Assembly (NCBI RefSeq): GCF_033546935.1
Contig: NZ_CP137854.1
Location: 1,798,001-1,862,000, forward strand
Direction: 5' to 3'
Length of the DNA: 64,000 bases
DNA from: Xylophilus sp. GOD-11R
GTDB lineage: Bacteria; Pseudomonadota; Gammaproteobacteria; Burkholderiales; Burkholderiaceae_C
Positions 16,614-23,820 of the stretch are shown here, piece after piece. The notes under the pieces are model-generated. The model worked only from the letters and a program-made list of their open reading frames with translations, was not told the origin of the DNA and did no database searches. Each line of letters starts with the position of its first letter. Position 1 is the stretch's first letter. The position numbers and the translations under genes were made by a program.

Positions 16614-17057
16614 TCACCGGCGGAACTGCTTGATGCTGGCCGTTACCACGCCCCAGACCTCAAGCGTCTGACCTTCGCGGGGCACGATGTCGGGATAGGT
16701 CGGATTGGCCGCCACCAGCCGGATGTGCCCGGCGCGCCGCTGCAAGTACTTCACCGTGAACTCGCCACCGTCGAGCACGGCCACCACAATGTGACCTTGC
16801 GCCGCTCGAATCGCCCGGTCGACCACCAGAACGTCGCCATCGAAGATCCCGGCCTCTTTCATCGAGTCGCCGCGGACTTTCACCAGAAATGTGGCCTGCG
16901 GGTGCTGCACCAGCTGTTCGGTCAGGTCGACGCGCTTGCAGTTGAAGTCATCGGCCGGGCTGGGGAAGCCGCAGCGGACGGTGTATTCGGCCAGCGGCAG
17001 GACGAGCGGCAACAGGGAAACAGGGACCGGGAGGCCCGGCAGCAGAGCGATGCTCAT
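16614..17057 (-). CDS. umuD: Polymerase V accessory protein UmuD (LexA-type self-cleaving)
   Basis: A 147-residue protein. The cleavage site is Cys29-Gly30 in VRCGFPSP, with Ser65 in RGDSM and Lys103 in TVKYLQR forming the Ser-Lys dyad of the S24 family. RecA filaments trigger self-cleavage to UmuD', which joins UmuC to form polymerase V. There is no helix-turn-helix domain, so it is not a LexA-type repressor. One base separates its stop from the umuC GTG/ATG region. It is the second gene of a leftward operon under a LexA box. Confidence 0.95.
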   Translation of the reverse strand: MSIALLPGLPVPVSLLPLVLPLAEYTVRCGFPSPADDFNCKRVDLTEQLVQHPQATFLVKVRGDSMKEAGIFDGDVLVVDRAIRAAQGHIVVAVLDGGEFTVKYLQRRAGHIRLVAANPTYPDIVPREGQTLEVWGVVTASIKQFRR

Positions 17058-17088
17058 GGATCAAGGCAGTACGGAAGCGGAAGGGCAG

Positions 17089-17397
17089 TCAGGCGAGCCG
17101 GATCTCGAAATAGGCGCCGGTGTCCTCGCCGAGATCTCGCATGCCGGCCTGCTGAGCGAGGTTCGTCGCCTTCTGCCAAGCCATCGCCAACGCCTTGTCG
17201 TCGCCGGTCGGTGGCTCGTCGCCCTCGAAGGCCAACTGAAAAGCACGATGTGCTGCCATCACACCATCGGCGCCACCCAGCGCCTTCTCCAACGCAGCCG
17301 AGTAGCGCGACTCAGCGCGGATCCGATGCTCTATAGGTATGGGGTCGGCCCCCTCGAGGCTGACGGTGTACGGCGATTCGATGACGATGTGGTCCAT
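17089..17397 (-). CDS. Conserved protein of unknown function, first gene of the SOS operon
   Basis: A 102-residue protein from the ATG at 17397, with GGAG six bases upstream on this strand. A longer frame to 17538 would run through the LexA box and is rejected. Residues 31-100 resemble the C-terminal half of the protein at 14823-15302 (RYSAALEKAL, RAFQLAF, ALAMAWQKAT, AGMRDLGEDTGAYFEIR). It is 20 bases from the LexA box and 31 bases before umuD, so it is the promoter-proximal member of the operon. Function unknown. Confidence 0.78.
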   Translation of the reverse strand: MDHIVIESPYTVSLEGADPIPIEHRIRAESRYSAALEKALGGADGVMAAHRAFQLAFEGDEPPTGDDKALAMAWQKATNLAQQAGMRDLGEDTGAYFEIRLA

Positions 17398-17416
17398 GGC
17401 GAGCTCCTGCGTTTGG

Positions 17417-17435
17417 TACTGTTCAAATATACAGT
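17417..17435 (-). promoter_or_regulatory. LexA (SOS) box between divergent transcription units
   Basis: TACTGTTCAAATATACAGT, a match to CTGT-N8-ACAG with an AT-rich spacer and TA flank, as in the E. coli consensus. It lies 20 bases before the leftward operon of the small protein, umuD, umuC and a second small protein, and about 20 bases before the rightward gene at 17455. It should keep the operon off until DNA damage removes LexA. Confidence 0.92.
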
Positions 17436-17454
17436 CCTTCGGCACAATCGAGCA

Positions 17455-17769
17455 ATGCGTATCGACCAACTCGCCATCGCTCTGCTCAGTCCGCTCGCGG
17501 TCTGGCTTACCCAGCAAACGGGCAATGAACGGCGTCAACGCTGGGCGTGCGTCGTGGGCCTCGTGTCACAGCCGTTCTGGTTCTACAGCGTGTGGCTTTC
17601 CGGCGACTGGGGCATCGGAGTGGGGTGCGTCATCTACACCGCAATCTGGGTGCAGGGGGCTTGGAAGTACTGGGTGGAACCGCGCCGCGCCGGCGGGTGG
17701 CCGTTGCGGCTGGTGACGGGAAGTGCTGGGGTGCGCATACAGTGGCGGAAACCATCGGAGACCCCATGA
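17455..17769 (+). CDS. Small membrane protein of unknown function, divergent from the SOS operon
   Basis: A 104-residue protein from the ATG at 17455. It has two to three hydrophobic segments (residues about 7-18, 32-52 and 54-72), rich in Trp (WFYSVWLSGDWGIGVGCVIYTAIWVQGAWKYW), and a basic C-terminal tail. Longer in-frame starts to the left run through umuD antisense and are rejected. The LexA box immediately upstream could control it too. The stop overlaps the next start (ATGA), so the two small genes form a pair. I do not recognise a family. Confidence 0.6.
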   Translation: MRIDQLAIALLSPLAVWLTQQTGNERRQRWACVVGLVSQPFWFYSVWLSGDWGIGVGCVIYTAIWVQGAWKYWVEPRRAGGWPLRLVTGSAGVRIQWRKPSETP

Positions 17770-18020
17770 AGCGCCATGCCCTGCAAATCCTGTCGGATGA
17801 CCCTGGAACCTACCGGTGGGTGGTGATGGAGCCGACGGACGACGCGCTCGCCTTCGAGCCGCACAGCCACGCCGAGTGTGACTACCCGGATTACGAGTCA
17901 GCGCTCAACGCTGGAACGCTGGCGCTGGCTGCCGCGGATGGTGAGGCGTATGAGAACGAGGCAGCCGACCCGGTAGGCGAAGGCGATTGCGGCGCGGTCG
18001 CTGACCTCCCGCCTACCTGA
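17766..18020 (+). CDS. Small acidic protein of unknown function
   Basis: An 84-residue protein overlapping the previous stop by 4 bases. Its pattern, a beta hairpin-like start (KRHALQILSDDPGTYRWVVM) followed by an acidic part (SHAECDYPDYESALNAGTLALAA), is of a type found in small proteins of beta-proteobacterial prophages and plasmids. It carries no catalytic motif. Coupled translation with the membrane protein suggests a joint role, unknown. Confidence 0.55.
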   Translation: MKRHALQILSDDPGTYRWVVMEPTDDALAFEPHSHAECDYPDYESALNAGTLALAAADGEAYENEAADPVGEGDCGAVADLPPT

Positions 18021-18033
18021 TCAATATCGTCTT

Positions 18034-18300
18034 TCACTTCCTGCCGTGCGCAGAAATCTGTGCGGCTGCTTCACGGCCAGCTGCCGTGATGCCGGTTACA
18101 CAGGCCCAAGATGTTGGCAAGCCCGGTATGTCTGGAGCGAAATGAGCTTCCACCAACCCGGCGGCGAAATACGAACGAACAAGATCTACCTCGTCGGTGG
18201 ATGAAACAATCTGAGGAAATCGATTGGTGACCGTTATGCGTGCAAGAAGTCCGTAAACCTTGCGGAGCCGAGTACGGGATGGCGGGTTGAATTTTTTCAC
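18034..18300 (-). CDS. Small phage-region protein of unknown function
   Basis: An 88-residue frame from a GTG at 18300 (in-frame extension to a TTG at 18372 possible). RTRLRKVYGLLARITV, VDLVRSYFAAGLVEAHF and ITAAGREAAAQI give a compact helical protein of the winged-helix sort seen in small transcription-associated proteins, but I cannot assign it. It lies tail to tail with the small protein pair and head to head with the SRAP gene. No clear ribosome site. Confidence 0.45.
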   Translation of the reverse strand: MKKFNPPSRTRLRKVYGLLARITVTNRFPQIVSSTDEVDLVRSYFAAGLVEAHFAPDIPGLPTSWACVTGITAAGREAAAQISAHGRK

Positions 18301-18388
18301 GCGCAATATTTTGCGAAGCGGCCCCCAACCGATCAATAGGTAAACCGGCCCAATGCCGCGCGTCGACGGCAAAGCCAGAATCCACGAG

Positions 18389-19081
18389 ATGTGCTCCCAC
18401 TACGAAGCGCCGCTGCGCAAATTGCTCCAGTCCGCATTTCCGTCCGCATCAGTCCTAGATGCCTGGGACAAGCCGGATATGTGGCCAGGGTACATCGGCC
18501 CTTTTCTTCGACGCTCAGATCATGCAAGCGTTGGCGATGATGCCGTGCCACCGCTGGAGGTTTTGACCGGCAACTTCGGGTTGTTGCCCCTATGGGCGAA
18601 AGATGAGAGCTTGGCCAAGCGCACCTACAACGCTCGATCTGAGACGGTTTCGGAAAAGCCGGCATTCAAAAACGCATGGCGCTGGGCGCAACATTGCATT
18701 ATTCCCGCAACTGCAATCTACGAGCCTGATTGGCGAAGCGGCAAGGCCATCGCAACGCGGATCACCCGAGCCGATGACGAAGTGTTGGGCATTGCCGGGC
18801 TTTATGAACGCCGAAGTGGCGCCGACGGGGGATGGGCTTTCAGCTTCACCATGCTGACGTTGAACGCTAACGGTCACCCCATCTTCAAAGAATTGCACCG
18901 CTCTGACCCGAAACGACCGCCGGAGATGCAGGACAAACGCATGGTGGCGATCCTGCCGCGCGGGCTCTACGACGCGTGGCTTGACGCGCCGGCAGAACGA
19001 TCGATTGATTTCATGCGGCAGTTTCCGGCGGATCGATTGATGGCAAAGGCGCGGCTGACGACTCCCGAATCGACTGGATAG
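18389..19081 (+). CDS. SOS response-associated peptidase/abasic-site shield (SRAP, YedK/HMCES family)
   Basis: A 230-residue protein. The ATG at 18389 puts the essential Cys at position 2 (MCSHYEAP), as required because the Met is removed and Cys2 forms a DNA-protein bond at abasic sites. ARSETVSEKPAF, the IIPATAIYEPDW segment with the conserved Glu, and a His-containing segment ending RMVAILP follow the family order. The region between that His and RMVAILP is longer than in E. coli YedK, marking a divergent phage-type branch. It lies in the same damage-response block as the umuDC operon, next to the prophage end. Confidence 0.88.
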   Translation: MCSHYEAPLRKLLQSAFPSASVLDAWDKPDMWPGYIGPFLRRSDHASVGDDAVPPLEVLTGNFGLLPLWAKDESLAKRTYNARSETVSEKPAFKNAWRWAQHCIIPATAIYEPDWRSGKAIATRITRADDEVLGIAGLYERRSGADGGWAFSFTMLTLNANGHPIFKELHRSDPKRPPEMQDKRMVAILPRGLYDAWLDAPAERSIDFMRQFPADRLMAKARLTTPESTG

Positions 19082-19195
19082 GTATCCAGACTGCCAGGGA
19101 ACTTCCCCGGGAACTTCGTGGCCCGAGCCGGTCCGCGATGGACACGTCTCCGCAGGAGCAGAGCTGACTGCATGTGACCTGATTAGCCAAGCAAA

Positions 19196-19222
19196 CTGGT
19201 TCGAGTCCAATCGCGCCTACCA
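19196..19222 (+). repeat. tRNA 3' fragment, probable prophage attachment site (att)
   Basis: Bases 19196-19222 read as a T-arm (GGTTCGAGTCC), a 3' acceptor strand CGCGCCT, a discriminator A and CCA. No 5' half with a matching AGGCGCG start exists upstream; SRAP coding sequence is there instead. This is what is left when a phage integrates into the 3' end of a tRNA gene and carries a copy of the end. The T-arm and acceptor recall beta-proteobacterial tRNA-Val(GAC), but identity cannot be fixed from 27 bases. Confidence 0.82.
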
Positions 19223-19239
19223 ACTAACCATTGGTACTA

Positions 19240-19274
19240 AAGCCTTCCAGGTACATGATCTGGAAGGCTTTTTT
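19240..19274 (+). terminator. Intrinsic terminator of the original tRNA gene
   Basis: Perfect inverted repeat AAGCCTTCCAG (19240-19250) and CTGGAAGGCTT (19260-19270) with a 9-base loop, followed by a T-run to 19274. It lies 18 bases after the tRNA CCA, so it is the host tRNA terminator now separated from its promoter by the prophage. Confidence 0.92.
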
Positions 19275-19769
19275 CATTTCTGGCCAGCGCTCCAAAATAC
19301 GGCCCATCCCACCCCGCCGTGCGCAGTTGGCGACGCCTTGTCGGGTCGCGGGTATTGGCTTGTTCCCAAGCAGATATTCCGTTGGCGAGCCTTGCCAAAT
19401 GCTCAGGAGCTCTCGCGCGAACCGCCGTAATCGCCCTCGATGACCAATTTCGTTATCTGATCGAATCCAAGCCGGTCGTCAGGCTGGATTCGCTTGGCGG
19501 GAAGTGCCTGAAGGTCAGGGTGGCAAAAGACACGCGTCGGCGTGCCCACGACCCTTGACGATCGAGCGCAACCGGGCGATCGAGCTTTGCCCAAAATAGT
19601 TTGGTTGTTGGCACGGGTGACAGGCGCGCATGTCTTTCGCAATAATTTCTGAGGGCCTACGGTATGCGCTGTGTACCTTTTCATGGGTCTGCAGATCCCT
19701 ATCTGACTCAGCCAGAACTCTTGCCCCGATTCATACATTCGCATCAAGGGCTTTGTCGTTCTGACTGCC
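19275..19769. other. About 495 bases without a supportable gene
   Basis: Several short frames occur but none has a ribosome site, conserved motif or codon pattern. A frame around 19400-19500 reads ALARTAVIALDDQFRYLIESKP, which may be a remnant of a coding gene. It precedes a decayed glycosyltransferase, so the stretch is probably degraded coding DNA of the same former locus. Confidence 0.5.
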
Positions 19770-20370
19770 TCTCAGACCAGCTCGATGGAGGCTTTGCTTG
19801 CGCAGCTGGCCGATCCGAAGACTACGCAGATCGTAGCGTTCGTCAGCGTGCACTTGGAGAATTCACGGCAACTTTGATGGGACCGATCTGATTCAGCGCA
19901 TCCTCAAAATTGACGAGGGCGGCGCATTGCGCTTTTTGGAGCGCGGGTGAATTTGCGGGGCACGCGCGACGTCATTGCCGGATCGCTCGGCGGTACTTCG
20001 GAGGTCGACTCCATTCACAAATTCCACGACATCGATATGTATGCGGCGTCTGCCTTGCAAACGCGCCCTGATCTGATCGTGCTTGAAACGGGCATGCCCA
20101 AACAGGAGCCTATGGCGGCGGAATTACGCAAGGTCATAACCGATTGGCCGCGCCTGATCGAGTGTGGCAGCGCCATTCTGGATTTTGTGGGGGCAGGGTG
20201 CGCCGTGCGCCCGTGTGGGTGAGAAATATAGGTTGCGAATGGGCGTTCCGCTTCGTGCTGGAGCCACCTCGCCTGCTCAAGCGATACATCATCGGCAACC
20301 CGGTATTTCTGGCGCGCTCCATGTTGGTCCAGCGGCACATTTCGGTAACCGCGGAACGACGCTTCAATTT
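19770..20370 (+). pseudogene. Decayed WecG/TagA/CpsF-family glycosyltransferase
   Basis: Pieces of one family occur in order but in different frames. Near 19,780-19,870 is MEALLAQLADPKTTQIVAFV; near 19,877 is DGTDLIQRILKIDEGGALRF; around 20,040-20,200 is PDLIVLETGMPKQE followed by WPRLIECGSAILDFVGA; and from about 20,200, in a shifted frame, RAPVWVRNIGCEWAFRFVLE then LLKRYIIGNPVFLARSMLVQRH. The central block PDL....GMPKQE.W...R and the C-terminal WAFR..LEP.RL..RY..GNP are the signature of GT26 enzymes that add N-acetylmannosamine or a similar sugar to a lipid-linked glycan. A segment of about 50-60 residues near the N-terminus is missing and at least two frameshifts are present, so the gene is dead. 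Confidence 0.8.
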
Positions 20371-20398
20371 GGGTGACTATCGCGGCTCGAGTTGCGGG

Positions 20399-21652
20399 CT
20401 AGGCCAGCAATTCGCTGAGTTCGCCGACGTTTGCGCAGCGGCTGGTAATTTCTTCGATGAGTATCCGAAGCGCTCGGTTCTCGAAGCGCAACACGGCGGC
20501 CAATGCACCTGGTTCGAGGGCGGAAGTTCGCGACGCGGCGCCGAAATCACTGAGCAAGGCATTTCCGGTCGGATCGACCAAAAGGTTGTGCGCGTAGAGG
20601 TCACCGTGCGAAAGGCCCTGTTTGTGAAGGTGGGTGAGCGCTGCTGATGCCGCCTTGATCATCTTCGCCGCGCTTTCAGCGCTTATGGCCAGTCCCGAAT
20701 CGTATATGTCCCGTGTGCACGAATCGAGACTGGGCGGCTGGGCAAGGGCTTGGTAGGTTTCGTTGAGGAGCGGCATGACCAACCCGTGCAAGCCAAGGGG
20801 GTGGTGGCTTATCTTGGCCAGCGCACCGATGAGATGCGCGTGTTTTCCTGCGGCGAGGCAGGCGTCCATTTCATCGCTCGGCCGGCCGTCGCTGGTGATG
20901 TCGCCCTTGAAAATCTTGATCGCTACTCGTTGGCCACCATTGCCATGCTGCCTGACCCGACCTTCGTGAATGACACCAGACGCACCTTCGCCCAGAACTT
21001 TGCCGAGTTGTAGTGATTCCCACGCTAGTTCCGGAATGATCGATGCGGGGGCCTGGTTCGCGTCCACCGGAGCGCTGAAGGGGTTTCCCGAGAACGCCAA
21101 CCATGCCAACTTGGGCAAATCCAACAGACAAGCTGGAAACGTCGTCAATCGATTGGCTGCAATTCGAACCAACTCCAGGTTGCTGCATTTCGCCAAGTCT
21201 GCCGGAAGTTTCTGCAGCCTATTGCCGGCAAGCATCAGCTTCTGAAGGGCCGGGCGGTTTCCAATTTCCGTCGGAAGGGCCTCCAAAGCGTTGTCAGTCA
21301 AAATCAACCAGCGTAGCCGTTCCGGAAGGGCTGCTGCCTCCACCGATTGAATTTGATTGGCCTTGAATCCGAGGGTGTCGAGGGACGGGCATCGACCCAG
21401 CGCGATGGGCAATTCTGAAAACAGATTGTCCGAACAAAAAATGACTTTTAGCCTATGCAGCCTGTGCAGGTCCGCTGGAAGCTCGGTCAATTGATTGCCC
21501 GAAAGGTTCAGGACTTCCAGGGAATCAGCCAAGGAAAAAATTTCGCGCGGAAATTCTTTCAGTCCACCACTTAAATCCAGGCGCTTGATGCCGGAGAGTT
21601 GGCCGGCGAGTAGTTGGGAGTAGGTATCGCAGAAGTAAGTATCGGAGGTCAT
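20399..21652 (-). CDS. Leucine-rich-repeat protein with C-terminal serine/threonine-like kinase domain
   Basis: A 417-residue protein in two parts. Residues about 20-190 are seven or so leucine-rich repeats with the pattern L..L.LSGNQLTELP. Residues about 213-417 are a protein kinase domain: Gly-rich loop GEGASGV (221-227), VAIKIF with Lys246, HGDLYAHN (349-356, with Gly in place of the usual Arg) and SDFG (DFG 369-371). The key Lys, Asp and Asn are kept, so activity is possible. The domain is shorter than classical kinases. There is no signal peptide or membrane helix. Genes of this architecture occur in some pseudomonads and plant-associated Burkholderiales; substrate and role are unknown. 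It runs tail to tail with the pseudogene and lacks a well-spaced ribosome site. Confidence 0.9.
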   Translation of the reverse strand: MTSDTYFCDTYSQLLAGQLSGIKRLDLSGGLKEFPREIFSLADSLEVLNLSGNQLTELPADLHRLHRLKVIFCSDNLFSELPIALGRCPSLDTLGFKANQIQSVEAAALPERLRWLILTDNALEALPTEIGNRPALQKLMLAGNRLQKLPADLAKCSNLELVRIAANRLTTFPACLLDLPKLAWLAFSGNPFSAPVDANQAPASIIPELAWESLQLGKVLGEGASGVIHEGRVRQHGNGGQRVAIKIFKGDITSDGRPSDEMDACLAAGKHAHLIGALAKISHHPLGLHGLVMPLLNETYQALAQPPSLDSCTRDIYDSGLAISAESAAKMIKAASAALTHLHKQGLSHGDLYAHNLLVDPTGNALLSDFGAASRTSALEPGALAAVLRFENRALRILIEEITSRCANVGELSELLA

Positions 21653-21709
21653 GCTCCCGCGAGCATGACATAACTCGGAATGCGCTCAGGGGCGGAAGGC
21701 AGCCAGGCT

Positions 21710-21910
21710 TCAGACGACAGCCAGACCCTCGCCCTGTGGGTTACCGACACCACCGGCCCGTGCCGCTCTTTGGCGGCGCATGTTCTGTTGCGCTATGGCT
21801 CGCGCTTTGGCGTCCAGTGAATCAGCCCGCCGCGCAACATTGGCCAGCCCGAAAAACAGCAGTCCGAACGGAACATAAAGGGCTAAGAGGCCAAGGGCGA
21901 TCGGGGCCAT
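21710..21910 (-). CDS. Small single-span membrane protein
   Basis: A 66-residue protein from the ATG at 21910, with GAAGGAG six bases before it, which decides this start over the upstream one at 22033. Residues 4-25 (IALGLLALYVPFGLLFFGLANV) form one membrane helix followed by a basic tail (ARAIAQQNMRRQRAARAGG). Function unknown. It has no partner on the same strand nearby and may be independently expressed. Confidence 0.7.
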   Translation of the reverse strand: MAPIALGLLALYVPFGLLFFGLANVARRADSLDAKARAIAQQNMRRQRAARAGGVGNPQGEGLAVV

Positions 21911-22137
21911 GGAATCTCCTTCGTTATAAGAGCGACACCGTTGTCTTGAATGGGGAGCCGGGGGTGAGATTCCAACTAGGGTTTCTGCTGACGCCGTCAC
22001 ACGCTTGAAATAAGTCTGTGTATTACACGCCAAAATTCTGCTGGACCCTATCCGGCAAAACGCTGACTTTTCATAGAAATTTGGAATGGCGCTTATTGCC
22101 CCGAGCGTTGGGGCTTAGGAGACATCCGAGCCAGATC

Positions 22138-22797
22138 TCAGATGCGGCCGGTGTGGAGATCCGCGCGGGTATAGGGTTCGGTGACGCCCAGGAGTCGCAC
22201 CACGGTGACTTCGATGAGCTGGGTGGTCGGTGCGGGGCGGCCGTGTTGAAACACCACCAGTCCCGCCACGAACACCATGGCGCCAGAAACGAAGATGCGA
22301 AGCGGCGAGCGGCTCTCCCGCGATTGACTCATGAACCAGGCGCTGCCGAGGAAGCCCACCAGCAGGCCCGCCAGCACTTCGGATGGCGAATGCGCGTCGA
22401 GGGGGATGCGCGAGAAGCCGATCGCCGCGGCGAACATGAAGCCCGAGACGATCAGCAGGCCGCGCATCGGCTGCCGGCGATTGCGACCGACCAGCCAGGC
22501 CACGACGGGCCAGAAGGCCGCGGAAAGCGCCGAATGCCCGCTCAGGCCTGTGAAATCGGCGGCGGCGCTGCCGATGCCCCAGCCCATGAAGGCGATCTTG
22601 GTGACCAGCGTGAGTAGGCCGACGCCGCCGAATGCAATGGCCCAGCGCACCGCCATGGCTCGCGAGCCCGGGGCGATCAGGAATGCCAGTCCCAGCGCCG
22701 CTGCTGCGGGCAATAGCAGTCCGCTGTCGCCGAACCAGGTCAGGGCGCTCCAGCTGAACCAGGAGGAAGAGGTGTAAGGCTCGGCAGAAAAATGCAT
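22138..22797 (-). CDS. PAP2-family membrane phosphatase
   Basis: A 219-residue protein with about six membrane segments. The phosphatase signature is present as LVTKIAFMGWG, LSGHSALSAAF (with the His) and SRIPLDAHSPSEV (Arg and His), which correspond to the KX6RP, PSGH and SRX5HX3D motifs in relaxed form. Such enzymes remove phosphate from lipid-linked diphosphates or phosphatidic acid at the outer side of the membrane. The first motif is weak (no RP), so the substrate cannot be guessed. If uppS is missing nearby, undecaprenyl-diphosphate recycling is one possible role, but there is no direct evidence. Confidence 0.8.
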   Translation of the reverse strand: MHFSAEPYTSSSWFSWSALTWFGDSGLLLPAAAALGLAFLIAPGSRAMAVRWAIAFGGVGLLTLVTKIAFMGWGIGSAAADFTGLSGHSALSAAFWPVVAWLVGRNRRQPMRGLLIVSGFMFAAAIGFSRIPLDAHSPSEVLAGLLVGFLGSAWFMSQSRESRSPLRIFVSGAMVFVAGLVVFQHGRPAPTTQLIEVTVVRLLGVTEPYTRADLHTGRI

Positions 22798-22916
22798 GGA
22801 GAGAACGCGGAGGAGCGGGAGGCGGACGCGAGGAAATCAGACGAGCATTATCCGAGCCCGGTTGCTCTGTGGCCTAATCGCGGGTTACCCGTTTTCATTC
22901 ATAGGAGTATCCCGTC

Positions 22917-23087
22917 ATGGGCAACAAGATCGTTACCGAAGCTGATCGTAAAGCCACCCCGCCTCTGCCGGCCCTGCCTGGCACCTCGCTGCGCACTGGC
23001 GGCCGTGGCCAGAAGATCAGCCTGGAACGCGGCACCGCCACCCGCAGCAAGAAGAATCCCGGCAAGCGTCCCAGCAAGGGCGGTTGA
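22917..23087 (+). CDS. Small basic protein of unknown function
   Basis: A 56-residue protein, too short for usual ORF cut-offs. The ATG at 22917 is preceded by TAGGAG at a good distance (11 bases from the end of the GGAG-like core). The C-terminal part is very basic (TRSKKNPGKRPSKGG), and the middle reads LPGTSLRTGGRGQKISLERG, suggesting RNA or DNA binding. It lies upstream of phaR on the same strand. No family is recognised. Confidence 0.6.
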   Translation: MGNKIVTEADRKATPPLPALPGTSLRTGGRGQKISLERGTATRSKKNPGKRPSKGG

Positions 23088-23198
23088 ACGTTTTCTTGCG
23101 GTCCGGCCGGGCGGCATTCTCCGGTCGGTCCTGCGGTAGCGGTGCCTAGAATGGCCGGCAGCTCAACAGTCCCGTCCCGGGGCGCAGGAGGTTCGGAA

Positions 23199-23774
23199 TT
23201 GGTAGACGGTCACCACGATAAAGATGGCGGTGCGGATCCGGCCACACCTGCGGACAGTGGCCTGGCTCCGGACGCTGTTCGCGTCATCAAGAAATATCCG
23301 AACCGCCGGCTCTACGACACCGCGACCTCGGCCTACATCACCCTGGCCGAGGTCAGGCAACTGGTCATGGACAGCGTGCTCCTGGTGGTGCGCGATGCCA
23401 AGACCGGCGAAGACCTGACGCGCAGCATCCTGCTCCAGATCATCCTGGAGGAAGAGGCGGGCGGTGCGCCGATGTTCAGTGAGGCGGCGCTGGCCAACAT
23501 CATCCGGTTCTACGGACATGCGATGCAGGGCTTCATGGGCGCCTACATCGAGAAGAACATGCAGGCTTTCTCGGATATCCAGAGCAAGCTGACCGAGCGG
23601 TCCGCCGGCATCACGCCGGAGATGTGGACCCAGTTCATGAAGCTGCAGCCGCCGCTCATGCAGAGCCTGCTGGGCAATTACGCCGAGCAGTCCAAGAGCA
23701 GTTTCCTGCAGATGCAGGAGCAGTGGCAGAAGCAGACCGAGCAGATGCTGGAAGCCTTCGGCCTTAAGCGCTGA
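23199..23774 (+). CDS. phaR: Polyhydroxyalkanoate synthesis repressor PhaR
   Basis: A 191-residue regulator. The conserved DNA-binding end is [15 protein letters not shown] followed by [12 protein letters not shown] (PHB/PHA accumulation regulator domain), then a helical repeat region ([18 protein letters not shown]) and a Gln/Met-rich tail. It binds free polymer and target promoters, controlling phasin and PHA synthase genes. A perfect AGGAGG at 23186-23191 seven bases before TTG at 23199 decides that start; an ATG at 23151 in the same frame lacks a ribosome site. Confidence 0.88.
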   Translation: MVDGHHDKDGGADPATPADSGLAPDAVRVIKKYPNRRLYDTATSAYITLAEVRQLVMDSVLLVVRDAKTGEDLTRSILLQIILEEEAGGAPMFSEAALANIIRFYGHAMQGFMGAYIEKNMQAFSDIQSKLTERSAGITPEMWTQFMKLQPPLMQSLLGNYAEQSKSSFLQMQEQWQKQTEQMLEAFGLKR

Positions 23775-23820
23775 TCGCCCGCGTTTTGGCGGGGCAGGCC
23801 GCACAAGGGACAATACGCGG

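Larger units (their letters stand above)
1..19222 (+). mobile_element. Right-hand portion of a lambda-like siphovirus prophage
   Basis: A continuous run of phage morphogenesis, lysis and cargo genes begins before the window and stops at a tRNA 3' fragment at 19196-19222. Tail genes have the order terminator, tube, chaperone, tape measure, tip proteins, NlpC/P60, J-like, fibre, which is typical of long flexible-tailed phages. No terminase, portal, capsid, repressor or integrase is visible, so those lie to the left. Structural genes overlap by a few bases and show no frameshifts, so the late region looks intact; whether the prophage is inducible cannot be judged. Confidence 0.93.

Noticed and set aside
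19085..19125. Repeated GGGAACTTC near the att site as integrase arm sites
   Set aside because: Only two copies close together; without an integrase or other end for comparison this cannot be supported.
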